From the NCBI GenBank assembly GCA_029975525.1, contig JARKOX010000175.1:1-47448 (forward strand): DNA of 47,448 bases. Direction: 5' to 3'. Positions 17,154-25,122 of this stretch are shown in pieces. Both the position numbers and the translations under genes were made by a program. The notes beneath the pieces are model-generated. The model saw only the letters and a list, made by a program, of their open reading frames with translations, was not told where the DNA came from and did not search any database. The first letter of the stretch is position 1; each line of letters begins with the position of its first letter. The stretch is from Prolixibacteraceae bacterium. Lineage in GTDB: Bacteria; Bacteroidota; Bacteroidia; Bacteroidales; Prolixibacteraceae.

Positions 17154-18014
17154 ATGAAAAATTTTTTAAATAGCAGAATACTTGGACTTTCTCTTTTGAT
17201 GGTTGCTGTTATGTCTTGTGACATGCTTGAAACTGCAGAACAAGATGTAAGCCCGGTAACTGATCCAGGGAACAATCCAACAGTGACATTTACTCCAAGT
17301 ACAACTGGAACTTCTTTTACGGAAGGGAATAAACTTATTTACGTAATCAAAACAAACAAGATGATCGATCGCGCACTTACCTTTACTGCTGTACAGGTTG
17401 GTGGAACTGCAAATGAAAATGATTTTACTGCCAGTACTGTAGTTTTGCAACCTTATAGTACTGAAGTGAAAATGGAAATTGAGTTTGTTATGGATGATTA
17501 TCCTGAAAATGAGGAAACTTTACAACTCGAAATCGGCGTTTTTGGGATTGCTGAGAGATATTTGTTAAATCCCTCTTCCTTGAATCCTATAAAAGTAGAT
17601 TTGAAGGTGGTAAACAAAAACGATCCTGATAAATTGACTATTGCAATGGAATGGACTGATCATAGCGCAGATTTTGATTTTGTAACTTGGAGTGACACTC
17701 CCGACTATCCGCTTACAGAATGGGGTGATGGAGGTGCAACTGCAAATAATCCTGAGATTGATAAGTCTATTTGGCTTTCTGATCCAGCTGGCACTTACTA
17801 TGTCAATATCATGGATTGGGATGCTGGCCCTTTTAACTATAAGTTTTCTATAGGACATCCGAGTGGTACCGTGCAGTTTATCGAAGGGGTCTTTGATAGA
17901 TCGAAGACGAATTATACAGTTGATAACTGGACAGCATGGGGGGATTCATATCCTTCCTACAGAGTGCTTAAGGTTGTTAATAGCGGAACAAGTTTTACAG
18001 TTACCAAATTATAA
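17154..18014 (+). CDS. Surface lipoprotein with Calx-beta-like and PPC-like domains
   Basis: A 286-aa lipoprotein, last gene of the SusCD operon. ATG at 17154 is used; a GTG lies directly before it at 17151. The signal ends MSCDM with Cys22. About residues 38-150 look Calx-beta-like (PTVTFTP, GTANENDFTAS, VMDDYPENEETLQLEIG), a calcium-binding beta-sandwich type in which such acidic loops bind metal. About residues 160-286 hold WTDHSADFDFVTW, DPAGTYYVNIMDWDAGPFNY and a closing beta strand, which recalls the prepeptidase C-terminal-like beta-sandwich. No enzyme motif is visible. A binding role is inferred from position and fold type. A terminator follows at 18132-18168. Confidence 0.72.
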   Translation: MKNFLNSRILGLSLLMVAVMSCDMLETAEQDVSPVTDPGNNPTVTFTPSTTGTSFTEGNKLIYVIKTNKMIDRALTFTAVQVGGTANENDFTASTVVLQPYSTEVKMEIEFVMDDYPENEETLQLEIGVFGIAERYLLNPSSLNPIKVDLKVVNKNDPDKLTIAMEWTDHSADFDFVTWSDTPDYPLTEWGDGGATANNPEIDKSIWLSDPAGTYYVNIMDWDAGPFNYKFSIGHPSGTVQFIEGVFDRSKTNYTVDNWTAWGDSYPSYRVLKVVNSGTSFTVTKL

Positions 18015-18031
18015 GTTTGTAGTATTCAAAT

Positions 18032-18112
18032 AAAAGGGTTCGGAGGTCAGGCTCTACTTTCTCCTTCGATCATAGATTAAAATTTTAGAATTAGATAACC
18101 TCCGGCCCTTTT
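18032..18112. repeat. Long-arm inverted repeat after the SusCD operon
   Basis: AAAAGGGTTCGGAGGT (18032-18047) is nearly complementary to ACCTCCGGCCCTTTT (18098-18112), with 50 nt between them. The arms could form the base of a large 3' stem-loop on the susCD transcript just ahead of the strong terminator. Confidence 0.45.
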
Positions 18113-18131
18113 ACAGGATATTTCCACAAAA

Positions 18132-18168
18132 CCCTGGCAGACAAATCTGCCGGGGTTTCGTATTTTTG
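18132..18168 (+). terminator. Intrinsic terminator of the SusCD operon
   Basis: CCCTGGCAGA (18132-18141), loop CAAA, TCTGCCGGGG (18146-18155): a ten-pair GC-rich stem with one G-U pair, followed by TTTCGTATTTTTG. The T-rich tail also contains TATTTTTG, the candidate -7 box of fmt. Confidence 0.8.
18161..18168 (+). promoter_or_regulatory. Candidate -7 box of fmt promoter (TATTTTTG)
   Basis: TATTTTTG fits TAnnTTTG and lies 72 nt before the fmt ATG, inside the T-rich tail of the preceding terminator. No -33 TTTG is present at the normal distance. Confidence 0.35.
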
Positions 18169-18239
18169 AACCGGGAATTGTTCTTTCCCGGCAGGTAATC
18201 CGGAAAGGGTTCCCTGAAAATTTTTTAATAAAACAGAAA

Positions 18240-19217
18240 ATGGAAGCAAAAAAACTGCGGATCGTATTTATGGGAACACCCGAATTTGCGGTGGAAAGTC
18301 TGAAAGCTTTGGTTGAAAATGGTTACCAGGTGGCAGGGGTTGTCACTGCGCCCGACAAGCCTGCCGGACGTGGGCAGAAGCTGGCTGAGCCGGCCGTTAA
18401 AAAATATGCGCAGGCCCATGGATTACCGGTTCTGCAGCCCGAAAAGCTGCGCGACCCCGCCTTTTTGACCCAATTGAAGGAGCTGCGGCCCGATCTTCAG
18501 GTGGTGGTGGCTTTTCGGATGCTCCCCGAAGTGGTCTGGAGCCTGCCGCCACTGGGGACCTTTAACCTGCATGCTTCGCTGTTGCCGCAGTACCGGGGCG
18601 CCGCCCCGCTCAACTGGGTGGTTATCAACGGAGAAAAGGAGACCGGCGTAACCACTTTCCTGTTGGATCACCAGATTGATACCGGCAAAATTATTTTCCG
18701 GGAGAAAACACCCGTCGGTGACCGGGAAACGGCCGGCGACCTGCACGACCGGCTGATGGAAATTGGCGCACAGGTCGTGCTCAAAACTGTCGATGCCCTG
18801 GCAGCCGGCCACGTTGAACCCTTGCCGCAGGAGAGTGTTTTGCCCGAAAACCAAACACTGAAACCTGCACCCAAAATTTTCAGGGAAGACACCCATATCA
18901 ACTGGAACGCCCCGGCCCAAAAGGTTTATAACCTGATCCGCGGCTTGTCGCCCTACCCGGCGGCCTGGACTTCGCTGGAGAACAAAGCCGGCGGACAGGT
19001 TGCCGATCTGAAGATCTACTTTGCCGAATACCAGCCCGACAACCGTGTTCCCGAGCCGGGAACCCTGCTCAGCGATGGAAAAACGTACCTGCAAATTGCC
19101 TGTGCCGATGGCTGGCTCCGGGTTACCGACCTGCAGCTGTCAGCCAAAAAACGGATGAAAACCGATGAGTTTTTGCGTGGGTTTCAGGATATCAATGGCT
19201 GGAGGATAAAAAAATAA
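18240..19217 (+). CDS. fmt: Methionyl-tRNA formyltransferase
   Basis: Adds a formyl group from 10-formyltetrahydrofolate to initiator Met-tRNA in the cytosol. The 325-aa product shows the N-terminal VFMGTPEFAV motif, the loop TAPDKPAGRGQK, and the catalytic triad of the family: Asn109 and His111 in FNLHASLLPQYRGAAP and Asp147 in LDHQIDTGKI. The C-terminal OB-like domain (from about residue 215) ends DEFLRGFQDINGWRIKK. Length and domain order are normal. A hairpin ending in a T-run follows at 19237-19275. No def gene is adjacent. Confidence 0.96.
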   Translation: MEAKKLRIVFMGTPEFAVESLKALVENGYQVAGVVTAPDKPAGRGQKLAEPAVKKYAQAHGLPVLQPEKLRDPAFLTQLKELRPDLQVVVAFRMLPEVVWSLPPLGTFNLHASLLPQYRGAAPLNWVVINGEKETGVTTFLLDHQIDTGKIIFREKTPVGDRETAGDLHDRLMEIGAQVVLKTVDALAAGHVEPLPQESVLPENQTLKPAPKIFREDTHINWNAPAQKVYNLIRGLSPYPAAWTSLENKAGGQVADLKIYFAEYQPDNRVPEPGTLLSDGKTYLQIACADGWLRVTDLQLSAKKRMKTDEFLRGFQDINGWRIKK

Positions 19218-19236
19218 CACATTGCAGAAGAAGGCC

Positions 19237-19275
19237 CTGAAGGTTTGTAACTTCAGGTTCCCCTTCAGTCTTTTT
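19237..19275 (+). terminator. Terminator candidate after fmt
   Basis: CTGAAGG (19237-19243) pairs with CCTTCAG (19262-19268), followed by TCTTTTTC. An alternative, mutually exclusive stem CCTGAAG (19236-19242)/CTTCAGG (19251-19257) uses the same left arm. Either way a stem precedes a T-run soon after the fmt stop. Confidence 0.5.
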
Positions 19276-19282
19276 CTGTTTT

Positions 19283-19663
19283 CTACCTCTTTTTGCTGAA
19301 ATTCACAATCAGGAAGTAGGTGATAAAACCCAGCGAAATGGCGACCAGTTCAATGCCCAGCGGCAGAATGCTGTTTTGCATGAAGTCATAATATTGGCCC
19401 TGGTTGGATATGCCGGGACTGAGCTGGTAGATGACAATAAAGCCGATCCCCGCAAAAAATGCCACCAGCCCCCATTTGAGCGACGGATATCGGTTGGCCT
19501 CCTGGCTTTCGGCGCTTTGAGTGGCAACCCGCTGGTCGAGGATTCCCGCGTTGTCGAAATGGCCCGCTTTGATGATTTTTCTCTTCAGCAGAAAATCGGT
19601 AAAATTCTTCAGAATTTGATAGATGGCAAAAAAGATGACGGCTGCCATTAATACATCATTCAT
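19283..19663 (-). CDS. Small membrane protein, DUF6249-like
   Basis: A 126-aa protein with three hydrophobic segments: residues 5-16 (continuing to a Leu/Phe-rich stretch), about 64-83 (WGLVAFFAGIGFIVIYQL) and about 100-122 (LGIELVAISLGFITYFLIV). A charged linker with DQRVATQ separates the first two. The topology and sequence recall DUF6249 proteins of Bacteroidota, whose function is not known. It is divergent from an ECF sigma factor and its membrane partner; the 135-nt gap between them carries a 9-bp inverted repeat, so co-regulation is plausible but unproven. Confidence 0.7.
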   Translation of the reverse strand: MNDVLMAAVIFFAIYQILKNFTDFLLKRKIIKAGHFDNAGILDQRVATQSAESQEANRYPSLKWGLVAFFAGIGFIVIYQLSPGISNQGQYYDFMQNSILPLGIELVAISLGFITYFLIVNFSKKR

Positions 19664-19711
19664 AATTTTTAGTTTTAAGTGTTTACCGATGTGACCGCCT
19701 GAAGGGATAAA

Positions 19712-19768
19712 ATGTTGCAGCAGCAGTCACAATTTTTCAGAAAGAATAATGGTGTTTTTCTGCAACAT
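19712..19768. repeat. Inverted repeat between the DUF6249-like gene and the sigma factor gene
   Basis: ATGTTGCAG (19712-19720) and CTGCAACAT (19760-19768) are perfectly complementary 9-mers 39 nt apart in the divergent intergenic region, upstream of the chosen sigma factor ATG at 19799. It could be a protein-binding site or leader hairpin; arms of this length also occur by chance. Confidence 0.4.
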
Positions 19769-19798
19769 TACCGTGGCTTTTGCTGTCAGATTTATGGT

Positions 19799-20380
19799 AT
19801 GAATGACATTGAGCTGATAGACCAGGTACGGAAAGGAAATATGAATGCATTTACCTTTCTGGTGAATCGTTACCAGAAACTGGTTGTTCATATTGTCGGC
19901 CGGTTGATTCAGCGGCAAGACGTGTTGGAGGATGTGTGCCAGGATGTTTTTCTGAAGGTTTACCAGCATTTGGGAAAATACCGGCGCGAAAGTAAATTGT
20001 CGACCTGGATCGCTGCCATTGCTTACAATACCGGGATCAATTATGTCAGGAAGATGGGGAATGAGCGGGAGATGGAGCCGGATGATGCGGCTGTGTTGCA
20101 AAATCTGGCCGATTTCAGAGGCGACAGTTACGAAAGAGAGGATCTGCACCGGTATCTCCGCGAACAGATTGAGCTGTTGCCGGTCCACTATCGTACCGTG
20201 CTGACCCTGTTTCATCTGGAGGAGTTTTCCTCCCTGGAAATCGAACAGATTACCGGAATGCCCGAAGGAACCGTAAAAAGTTATCTCTTCCGGGCCAAAG
20301 CTCTTTTGAAGGAGAAATTAAAATGGATTGTGGATGCGAACAGTTTAAAAGAGGTGAAGGAGATTGTTCATGAAAACTGA
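19799..20380 (+). CDS. ECF-type RNA polymerase sigma factor
   Basis: A 193-aa sigma-70 family protein with region 2 (DQVRKGNMNAFTFLVNRYQ, then EDVCQDVFLKVYQHLGKYR and STWIAAIAYNTGINYVRK) and region 4 (LPVHYRTVLTLFHLEEFSS, then IEQITGMPEGTVKSYLFRAK), and only a short linker, hence the ECF class. The ATG at 19799 (MNDIELIDQVRKG) is chosen over an in-frame start 87 nt upstream, which would add 29 residues with no homology and run through the inverted repeat. The next gene begins 11 nt before this stop. It likely controls envelope-related genes and perhaps itself; the regulon is unknown. Confidence 0.9.
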   Translation: MNDIELIDQVRKGNMNAFTFLVNRYQKLVVHIVGRLIQRQDVLEDVCQDVFLKVYQHLGKYRRESKLSTWIAAIAYNTGINYVRKMGNEREMEPDDAAVLQNLADFRGDSYEREDLHRYLREQIELLPVHYRTVLTLFHLEEFSSLEIEQITGMPEGTVKSYLFRAKALLKEKLKWIVDANSLKEVKEIVHEN

Positions 20381-20717
20381 GAAATTGGATCAGCTCATTG
20401 CCGGTTCGTTTCGCGAAGAGCCGGCCTTCAGTCTGCCTGCCGATTTTGCGCAAAAGATAGCGTTGGCGGTTGTGCGCCGCCAGCAGTGGAAGGCCGACCT
20501 GCGCGAATATTTTTTGCTGACGGCAGTGGTGGTGGCGCTGGTAGCCGCAGTTGCAGGATTTTATTACTGGATGGACCCCGGCCTGGTGTTGTCGGTCTGG
20601 CGTTTTATCTCCGGAAATATGATCCAGGTTGTTTCGGTCGTTTTTGTCCTGAATTTTATCTTTCTGGCCGACCGTGTTTTGTTGCGGCTGCTCTTTAACC
20701 GGTGGAGCAAAATCTGA
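20370..20717 (+). CDS. Small membrane protein coupled to the sigma factor, possible anti-sigma factor
   Basis: A 115-aa protein with a cytosolic N-terminal part of about 50 residues (LDQLIAGSFREEPAFSLPADFAQKI) and two membrane spans near residues 50-68 and 85-103. The start overlaps the sigma gene by 11 nt, which implies coupled translation. Size, topology and position suit an anti-sigma factor that holds the sigma at the membrane, but there is no HxxxCxxC zinc motif and no match to a named family that I recognise. The layout, a Phe/Pro-containing cytosolic head then two spans, recurs in Bacteroidota sigma operons. Function is inferred from context only. Confidence 0.7.
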   Translation: MKTEKLDQLIAGSFREEPAFSLPADFAQKIALAVVRRQQWKADLREYFLLTAVVVALVAAVAGFYYWMDPGLVLSVWRFISGNMIQVVSVVFVLNFIFLADRVLLRLLFNRWSKI

Positions 20718-20731
20718 CTGTTTCTACTCCA

Positions 20732-20770
20732 CCGGCAGCCTGTTTGAATAACCTTGCCGGCTATTTTTTG
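20732..20770 (+). terminator. Terminator candidate after the sigma operon
   Basis: CCGGCA (20732-20737) and TGCCGG (20755-20760) form a six-pair GC stem followed by CTATTTTTTG. It ends the sigma operon on the plus strand and overlaps the stop codon of the convergent glucosaminidase gene at 20761. Confidence 0.45.
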
Positions 20771-21702
20771 GGTTTTTGAAGGCTCAGTACCTGCCCAATC
20801 TGGATCGGATCGCCAAAACGCATGTCGTTGCGGCGGTAGAGCGGTTTTAACCTGATCCCGTAATACTGCGAAATGTAATGCATCGATTCACCTTCGGTTA
20901 CAACATGGTAGTGGCTGGCTCCCGACGCTTTCTTCTTTTTGCCTTGCAGGTAGATGATTTCATTGGGTTTGGGCTGATAACCTTTCGGGTAGTCGTTAAA
21001 ACGGTACAGCTCCCAGGTTTTCAGGGCAAACTCCTGCGCCAGGGTTTCAAACGTGTCTCCTTCGCGGGTTACTACCGATTTCAGTCCGTTGTGCAGGGTA
21101 ATTTTTCGTGAACTGTAAGGATTGATCAAAACCGTTCCATCGGCTTTTCCGCCCACTCTGCGCTGTTCAAACTGGGCAAGCTGGTCGCTGGTAATACCCT
21201 GGTCGAGGCGCCAGAGCTGGTTGTCTTCAATTACTTTGATTAACAGTTTATCGTAGCTGTGATGGGTTGCATAGCCGGCTTTTTTTAATCCTCTGGCCCA
21301 CTCTTCGTAGTCGCCAATGGGTAGCTGGAACAGAAAAGCGTAGCGGGGGTTGTTGCGCAGGAATTCCGTGTGGTCGACGTAGGAATCTTCCACAGAACGG
21401 TATTTCCGGAAACATTCATTTTTTTCGTCGTCGTCGTGGTAGACCTTGCCGCCAGTCCAACCGGTTTTGCACTTAATGCCGAAATGGTTGTTCGACCGCT
21501 GGGCCAGGTTGCTGTTCCCGTTGTCCGACTCAAGCATGGCCTGTGCCATTTTGATACTGGCCGGGACGCCACTCCGCACCATTTCACTAATGGCCAGTTG
21601 CTGGTATTTTCGCAGGTATTCTTCACGTGACATCCGCTGTGCATAAACGTTTGCAACGAGCATAAAAAAAGCGATGACGAGGCTCCATTTTCTATTGGAC
21701 AT
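20761..21702 (-). CDS. Secreted glucosaminidase with two LysM domains
   Basis: Peptidoglycan hydrolase cutting at N-acetylglucosamine. The 313-aa product has a signal peptide ending ANVYAQ, a glucosaminidase domain at about residues 25-165 (SGVPASIKMAQAMLESDNGN with the catalytic Glu in MLESD, then NNHFGIKCK and YRSVEDSYVDHTEFL), and two LysM repeats near residues 212-255 (VVTREGDTFETLAQEF) and 268-312 (YHVVTEGESMHYISQYYG). It resembles FlgJ/Auto-type amidases in domain use and probably acts in the periplasm in wall growth or division. It is convergent with the sigma operon and divergent from cdd. Confidence 0.9.
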   Translation of the reverse strand: MSNRKWSLVIAFFMLVANVYAQRMSREEYLRKYQQLAISEMVRSGVPASIKMAQAMLESDNGNSNLAQRSNNHFGIKCKTGWTGGKVYHDDDEKNECFRKYRSVEDSYVDHTEFLRNNPRYAFLFQLPIGDYEEWARGLKKAGYATHHSYDKLLIKVIEDNQLWRLDQGITSDQLAQFEQRRVGGKADGTVLINPYSSRKITLHNGLKSVVTREGDTFETLAQEFALKTWELYRFNDYPKGYQPKPNEIIYLQGKKKKASGASHYHVVTEGESMHYISQYYGIRLKPLYRRNDMRFGDPIQIGQVLSLQKPKK

Positions 21703-21781
21703 ATTCGGTCTTTTCTGAATTTACTGGGTAAATATAGATTTCTTACTTCAAAAATTGTACTTTTAGAAAAAATTCCTGTTA

Positions 21782-22264
21782 ATGCAAACGAAGGAAATCA
21801 GGATTATTGTTCACGAATACAGCGGATTGGACGAATTATCTGAAACCGACCGGCAGTTGGTTTTACAGGCGCGCGAAGCCGCATTGAAAGCCTATGCTCC
21901 CTATTCCGGCTTTCAGGTGGGAGCGGCGGTGAGATTGGCTAACGAGGTGGTTCTGTCGGGCAACAACCAGGAAAATGCAGCATATCCTACCGGTTTATGC
22001 GCCGAACGGACAGTGCTTTTTTATGCCAACGCCAATTATCCGGAAGTGCCGGTGCAAACACTGGCCGTTACGGCCCGCAATTCGACGGGGCTGGTGCACG
22101 AACCGGTAAAACCTTGTGGAGGATGCCGGCAGGCGCTGCTCGAAATCGAAGCCCGGTTTCAGCAAAAGATCAAAGTTATCCTCGACGGGGAAAAGGCCAT
22201 TTGGGTGTTGAACGGCGTTGAATCGCTCCTTCCGTTCAGTTTTAAACCTTCGTCGTTAAGCTGA
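21782..22264 (+). CDS. cdd: Cytidine deaminase
   Basis: Zinc enzyme that converts cytidine and deoxycytidine to uridine forms in pyrimidine salvage. The 160-aa product carries the zinc site Cys73-Ala-Glu75 (GLCAERTVLFYA) with the proton-shuttling Glu75, and Cys112 and Cys115 in PCGGCRQALLE, matching the tetrameric CDD type. APYSGFQVGAAV at about 39-50 is the substrate loop. The ATG at 21782 is the only early start. The 3' end overlaps that of the convergent pseudouridine synthase gene by 9 nt. Confidence 0.95.
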   Translation: MQTKEIRIIVHEYSGLDELSETDRQLVLQAREAALKAYAPYSGFQVGAAVRLANEVVLSGNNQENAAYPTGLCAERTVLFYANANYPEVPVQTLAVTARNSTGLVHEPVKPCGGCRQALLEIEARFQQKIKVILDGEKAIWVLNGVESLLPFSFKPSSLS

Positions 22265-22945
22265 CTCTCCCATAATTTTCAAGAAAGTATTCCACAGCGG
22301 CTCGTTGGGAGGCGGGGCGGTGATGGACAACAGCTCGTTTTTCACCGGATGGATGAACGCTACCTGGCGGGCATGAAGATGGATTCCGCCATCGGGGTTT
22401 GAGCGCGGAAATCCGTATTTGAGGTCGCCCTTGATGTGGCAGCCGATACGAAAAAGCTGCGCCCGGATCTGGTGGTGGCGCCCGGTGTGAAGTTCGATTT
22501 CCAGCAGGGTGTAGCGGTCGGAGTGGGCCAGGGTGCGATACGACAGGGCGGCATATTTGGAGTCGGCCACCTCGCGGGTGTGCGCATACGATTTGTTCAC
22601 CTCTTTGCTGCGGGTGATGTAATGCTCCAAAAATCCTTCGGCCGGGACAGGCGGATGGTCGACAATCGCCCAGTAAATCCTCTTCACCGCTTCTTTATTC
22701 TTAAACAGCTTGTTGAGCCGCGGAAGCATCTTCCCGGTTCGGGCCAGGATGATCACCCCACTGGTCGGGCGGTCGAGGCGGTGTGGCAAACCCAGGAAAA
22801 CATTCCCGGGTTTGCTGTATTTTTCTTTCAGATATGCTTTGGCTTTGTCCACCAGCGACTCATCGCCCGATTGGTCGACATGTACGACCTCGCCGCAAGC
22901 CTTGTTGATGGCCAGAATATGGTTGTCTTCGTATAAAATATCCAT
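22256..22945 (-). CDS. RluA-family pseudouridine synthase
   Basis: Isomerises uridine to pseudouridine in rRNA or tRNA. The 229-aa product has the catalytic motif HRLDRPTSGV with Asp58, plus GRHHQIRAQLFRIGCHIKGDLKYG, quoted for its family value as HHQIRAQ and GDLKYG. It lacks the N-terminal S4 domain of RluC/RluD and is close in size to the single-domain RluA/TruC type, so the exact target site cannot be named. It is on the minus strand downstream of panB by 42 nt and ends inside the cdd 3' end. Confidence 0.9.
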   Translation of the reverse strand: MDILYEDNHILAINKACGEVVHVDQSGDESLVDKAKAYLKEKYSKPGNVFLGLPHRLDRPTSGVIILARTGKMLPRLNKLFKNKEAVKRIYWAIVDHPPVPAEGFLEHYITRSKEVNKSYAHTREVADSKYAALSYRTLAHSDRYTLLEIELHTGRHHQIRAQLFRIGCHIKGDLKYGFPRSNPDGGIHLHARQVAFIHPVKNELLSITAPPPNEPLWNTFLKIMGESA

Positions 22946-22987
22946 TAAAAACAGTTCATTAACACTTTGGTCAGGCCTTCTTCCCGG

Positions 22988-23803
22988 TTAGTACTGCTCC
23001 TTTTCGTTGGGGAAGTCGAGCGATTTGACATCTTCGATATAATTGGATACCGCTCCCTTGATTTCGGTGGCCAGGTTGTGGTAACGCCGCAAAAAACGGG
23101 GAGAAAACTGTTGGGTCATCCCCAGCATGTCGTGAATGACCAGCACCTGCCCGTCCACGCCGTTTCCGGCCCCGATACCGATTACCGGGATTTGCAGCTC
23201 TCCGGCAACTTTTTTGCCCAGTTCGGCCGGTATTTTTTCCAGCACCAGCGAAAAGCATCCGGCCTCTTCCAGCAGGTGAGCATCTTGCAGCAACTTTTCG
23301 GCCTCCTCTTTTTCGCGGGCACGCACCGAGTAGGTCCCGTATTTATTGATGGATTGCGGCATCAGCCCCAAATGGCCCATCACGGGAATGCCGGCGGTGA
23401 GAATGCGGTTGACCGATTCGATAATTTCTGCTCCGCCTTCCAGTTTGACCGCGTCGGCGGCTGTCTCTTTCATGATGCGGATGGCCGAATTAAGAGCTTC
23501 GCGCGAATTTCCCTGGTATGATCCAAACGGAAGGTCGACCACCACCAGCGCCCGTTTGACTGCCCTTACCACCGAGGCGCCATGATAAATCATATGGTCG
23601 AGGGTGATGGGCAGGGTTGTTTCGTAACCGGCCATGACATTTGCTGCCGAGTCGCCAACCAAGATCACATCAATTCCGGCTTCGTCCACCAACTTGGCCA
23701 TGCTGTAATCGTAAGAGGTGAGCATGCTGATTTTTTCGCCCCGTTGTTTCATTTCTGTGAGCCGGTGGGTTGTAACTCTTTTAATTTCCTGATGTACTGA
23801 CAT
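22988..23803 (-). CDS. panB: 3-methyl-2-oxobutanoate hydroxymethyltransferase
   Basis: First step of pantothenate synthesis: transfer of hydroxymethyl from methylene-tetrahydrofolate to 2-oxoisovalerate, giving ketopantoate. The 271-aa product begins with [14 protein letters not shown] and has [19 protein letters not shown], the metal-binding VGDSAANVM (Asp51), [13 protein letters not shown] and [11 protein letters not shown] motifs of PanB, and [18 protein letters not shown]. Length is typical. The other pan genes are not in the window. A TAnnTTTG box lies 25 nt upstream of its ATG. It is followed by the pseudouridine synthase gene on the same strand. Confidence 0.96.
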   Translation of the reverse strand: MSVHQEIKRVTTHRLTEMKQRGEKISMLTSYDYSMAKLVDEAGIDVILVGDSAANVMAGYETTLPITLDHMIYHGASVVRAVKRALVVVDLPFGSYQGNSREALNSAIRIMKETAADAVKLEGGAEIIESVNRILTAGIPVMGHLGLMPQSINKYGTYSVRAREKEEAEKLLQDAHLLEEAGCFSLVLEKIPAELGKKVAGELQIPVIGIGAGNGVDGQVLVIHDMLGMTQQFSPRFLRRYHNLATEIKGAVSNYIEDVKSLDFPNEKEQY

Positions 23804-23827
23804 GATTTCAGTTTTTTAATACTGGCG

Positions 23828-23835
23828 CAAAAGTA
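23828..23835 (-). promoter_or_regulatory. Candidate -7 box of panB promoter (TACTTTTG)
   Basis: Minus-strand TACTTTTG matches TAnnTTTG, 25 nt upstream of the panB ATG in the 88-nt gap to the acyltransferase-like gene. A CAAA (minus TTTG) at 23850-23853 is closer than the usual -33 spacing. Confidence 0.4.
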
Positions 23836-23891
23836 AACAATCTGCCAGTCAAAAGCGGCAGAAACAAGGAAGGATTTTTTTCTGGTGACTT

Positions 23892-25004
23892 TTAGAGCCG
23901 CAGGAATATCTCCTTTTTATACATGTAGTAAAGCAGCAGCCACAAAAGGGCCAGTGCGCCGGTAGCTGTAACCAGTTGTCCGGCCAGTTCGCCCATCGAT
24001 TGGGTCAGCCATCCGGTGAAGAATGAGGTAACCCGCTGCATGTCAACCAGCCGGGTGAACAGGTAGACAAAAATGGAGTTCATCCCGATGATCCGGAAAT
24101 AGAATGCCCATCCCCTGAATTTCCAGTGATCAATTACCAGGAAAAAGAATGCCAGCAGCAGGAAGCTGATTCCGCCGGCCAGCAGGTTAAAAGTGGTGGT
24201 CCAGCAGCTTTTGATGATCGGATAAAATGTGCCAAGTACCAGCGCCAGCAGGATCAGGGCAACGCCGCTTCCCGAGAGCCAGCCGATTTTTTGCCAGTCG
24301 CCCCAGTTTTTTCGCCGCAGGATGTTACCGGCAAAAGTTCCCATCAGGGTGATGCCAATGGCCGATACGTTGCAGAGCAGGCCTTCGGGATCGAAGGTGC
24401 CGCCGTGTAACCTGCCCGGAAGTAAGGCCCGGTCGATAAACCCGTTGATGCAACCTTCGGGGGTGAGGACTCCGGCGCCAATTCCGGGAACCGGCACCAC
24501 CAGCTGTAACAAGGCCACCGCCAGCAAAATCCCCGCCAGCCAAAACAGGCGCGTACGCAACAAACGTCCGTAAATAACCACCAGCGAGGCAAAGAAGTAG
24601 CCAAACCCGATCTGTCCCAGCACACTGGCAAAACGCGCTTCGGAAAGATTCCCGCGAAAAGCGCCGTTGTAAAATACTCCCAGTAATATCAGCAGAAGAA
24701 AACGCTGCAAGACTTTCCGGAAGATTTTCCGGGAGGGGACATTCTTTTCCAGCTTACTTTCTACGGCAAACGGGATTGCTGCTCCCGAGATGAACATAAA
24801 AAGCGGGAAGATCAGGTCGTAAAACCGGAATCCTTCCCACCGGACATGGTGCATCTGCCCTTCGAGCCAGGTGGCGCCGGTAAGCTGGGCGATGGTAATA
24901 AACAAAAAGCCGCCGCCGGTAATCCAGAACATGTCAAAGCCGCGGAGGGCATCCAGCGAATAAAGCCGTTTGTGCGGGTCGGAACGTAGTGATGTTGTTG
25001 TCAT
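23892..25004 (-). CDS. Acyltransferase-like polytopic membrane protein (DUF5009/NagX type)
   Basis: A 370-aa inner-membrane protein with about ten hydrophobic spans. It begins RLYSLDALRGFDMFWITGGG, then FRFYDLIFPLFMFISGAAIPF, the signatures of the family related to heparan-alpha-glucosaminide N-acetyltransferase (DUF5009, NagX). Family members are thought to acetylate amino sugars across the membrane, which in Bacteroidota often accompanies glycan or wall recycling; the substrate here is unknown. The gene is divergent from dnaK, and the 216-nt gap carries inverted repeats. No operon partner on the upstream side; panB starts 88 nt downstream behind its own candidate promoter. Confidence 0.85.
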   Translation of the reverse strand: MTTTSLRSDPHKRLYSLDALRGFDMFWITGGGFLFITIAQLTGATWLEGQMHHVRWEGFRFYDLIFPLFMFISGAAIPFAVESKLEKNVPSRKIFRKVLQRFLLLILLGVFYNGAFRGNLSEARFASVLGQIGFGYFFASLVVIYGRLLRTRLFWLAGILLAVALLQLVVPVPGIGAGVLTPEGCINGFIDRALLPGRLHGGTFDPEGLLCNVSAIGITLMGTFAGNILRRKNWGDWQKIGWLSGSGVALILLALVLGTFYPIIKSCWTTTFNLLAGGISFLLLAFFFLVIDHWKFRGWAFYFRIIGMNSIFVYLFTRLVDMQRVTSFFTGWLTQSMGELAGQLVTATGALALLWLLLYYMYKKEIFLRL

Positions 25005-25069
25005 AAAAAAATGGATTAGTCAGGTGGGCTAAATTAACAGATTTTTTGGTTGCTCCCAATCGGGTTTAG

Positions 25070-25098
25070 GCTGTCTTTTTGTCACCAAAAATGACAGC
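25070..25098. repeat. Inverted repeat in the dnaK upstream region (outer copy)
   Basis: GCTGTCTTTTT (25070-25080) and AAAAATGACAGC (25087-25098) form an eleven-pair stem with one bulged T and loop GTCACC. It lies between the divergent DUF5009-like gene and dnaK. It could be a transcript hairpin or an operator. Confidence 0.5.
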
Positions 25099-25122
25099 AG
25101 GTTTGTTTTTTTCGGAAACGGC

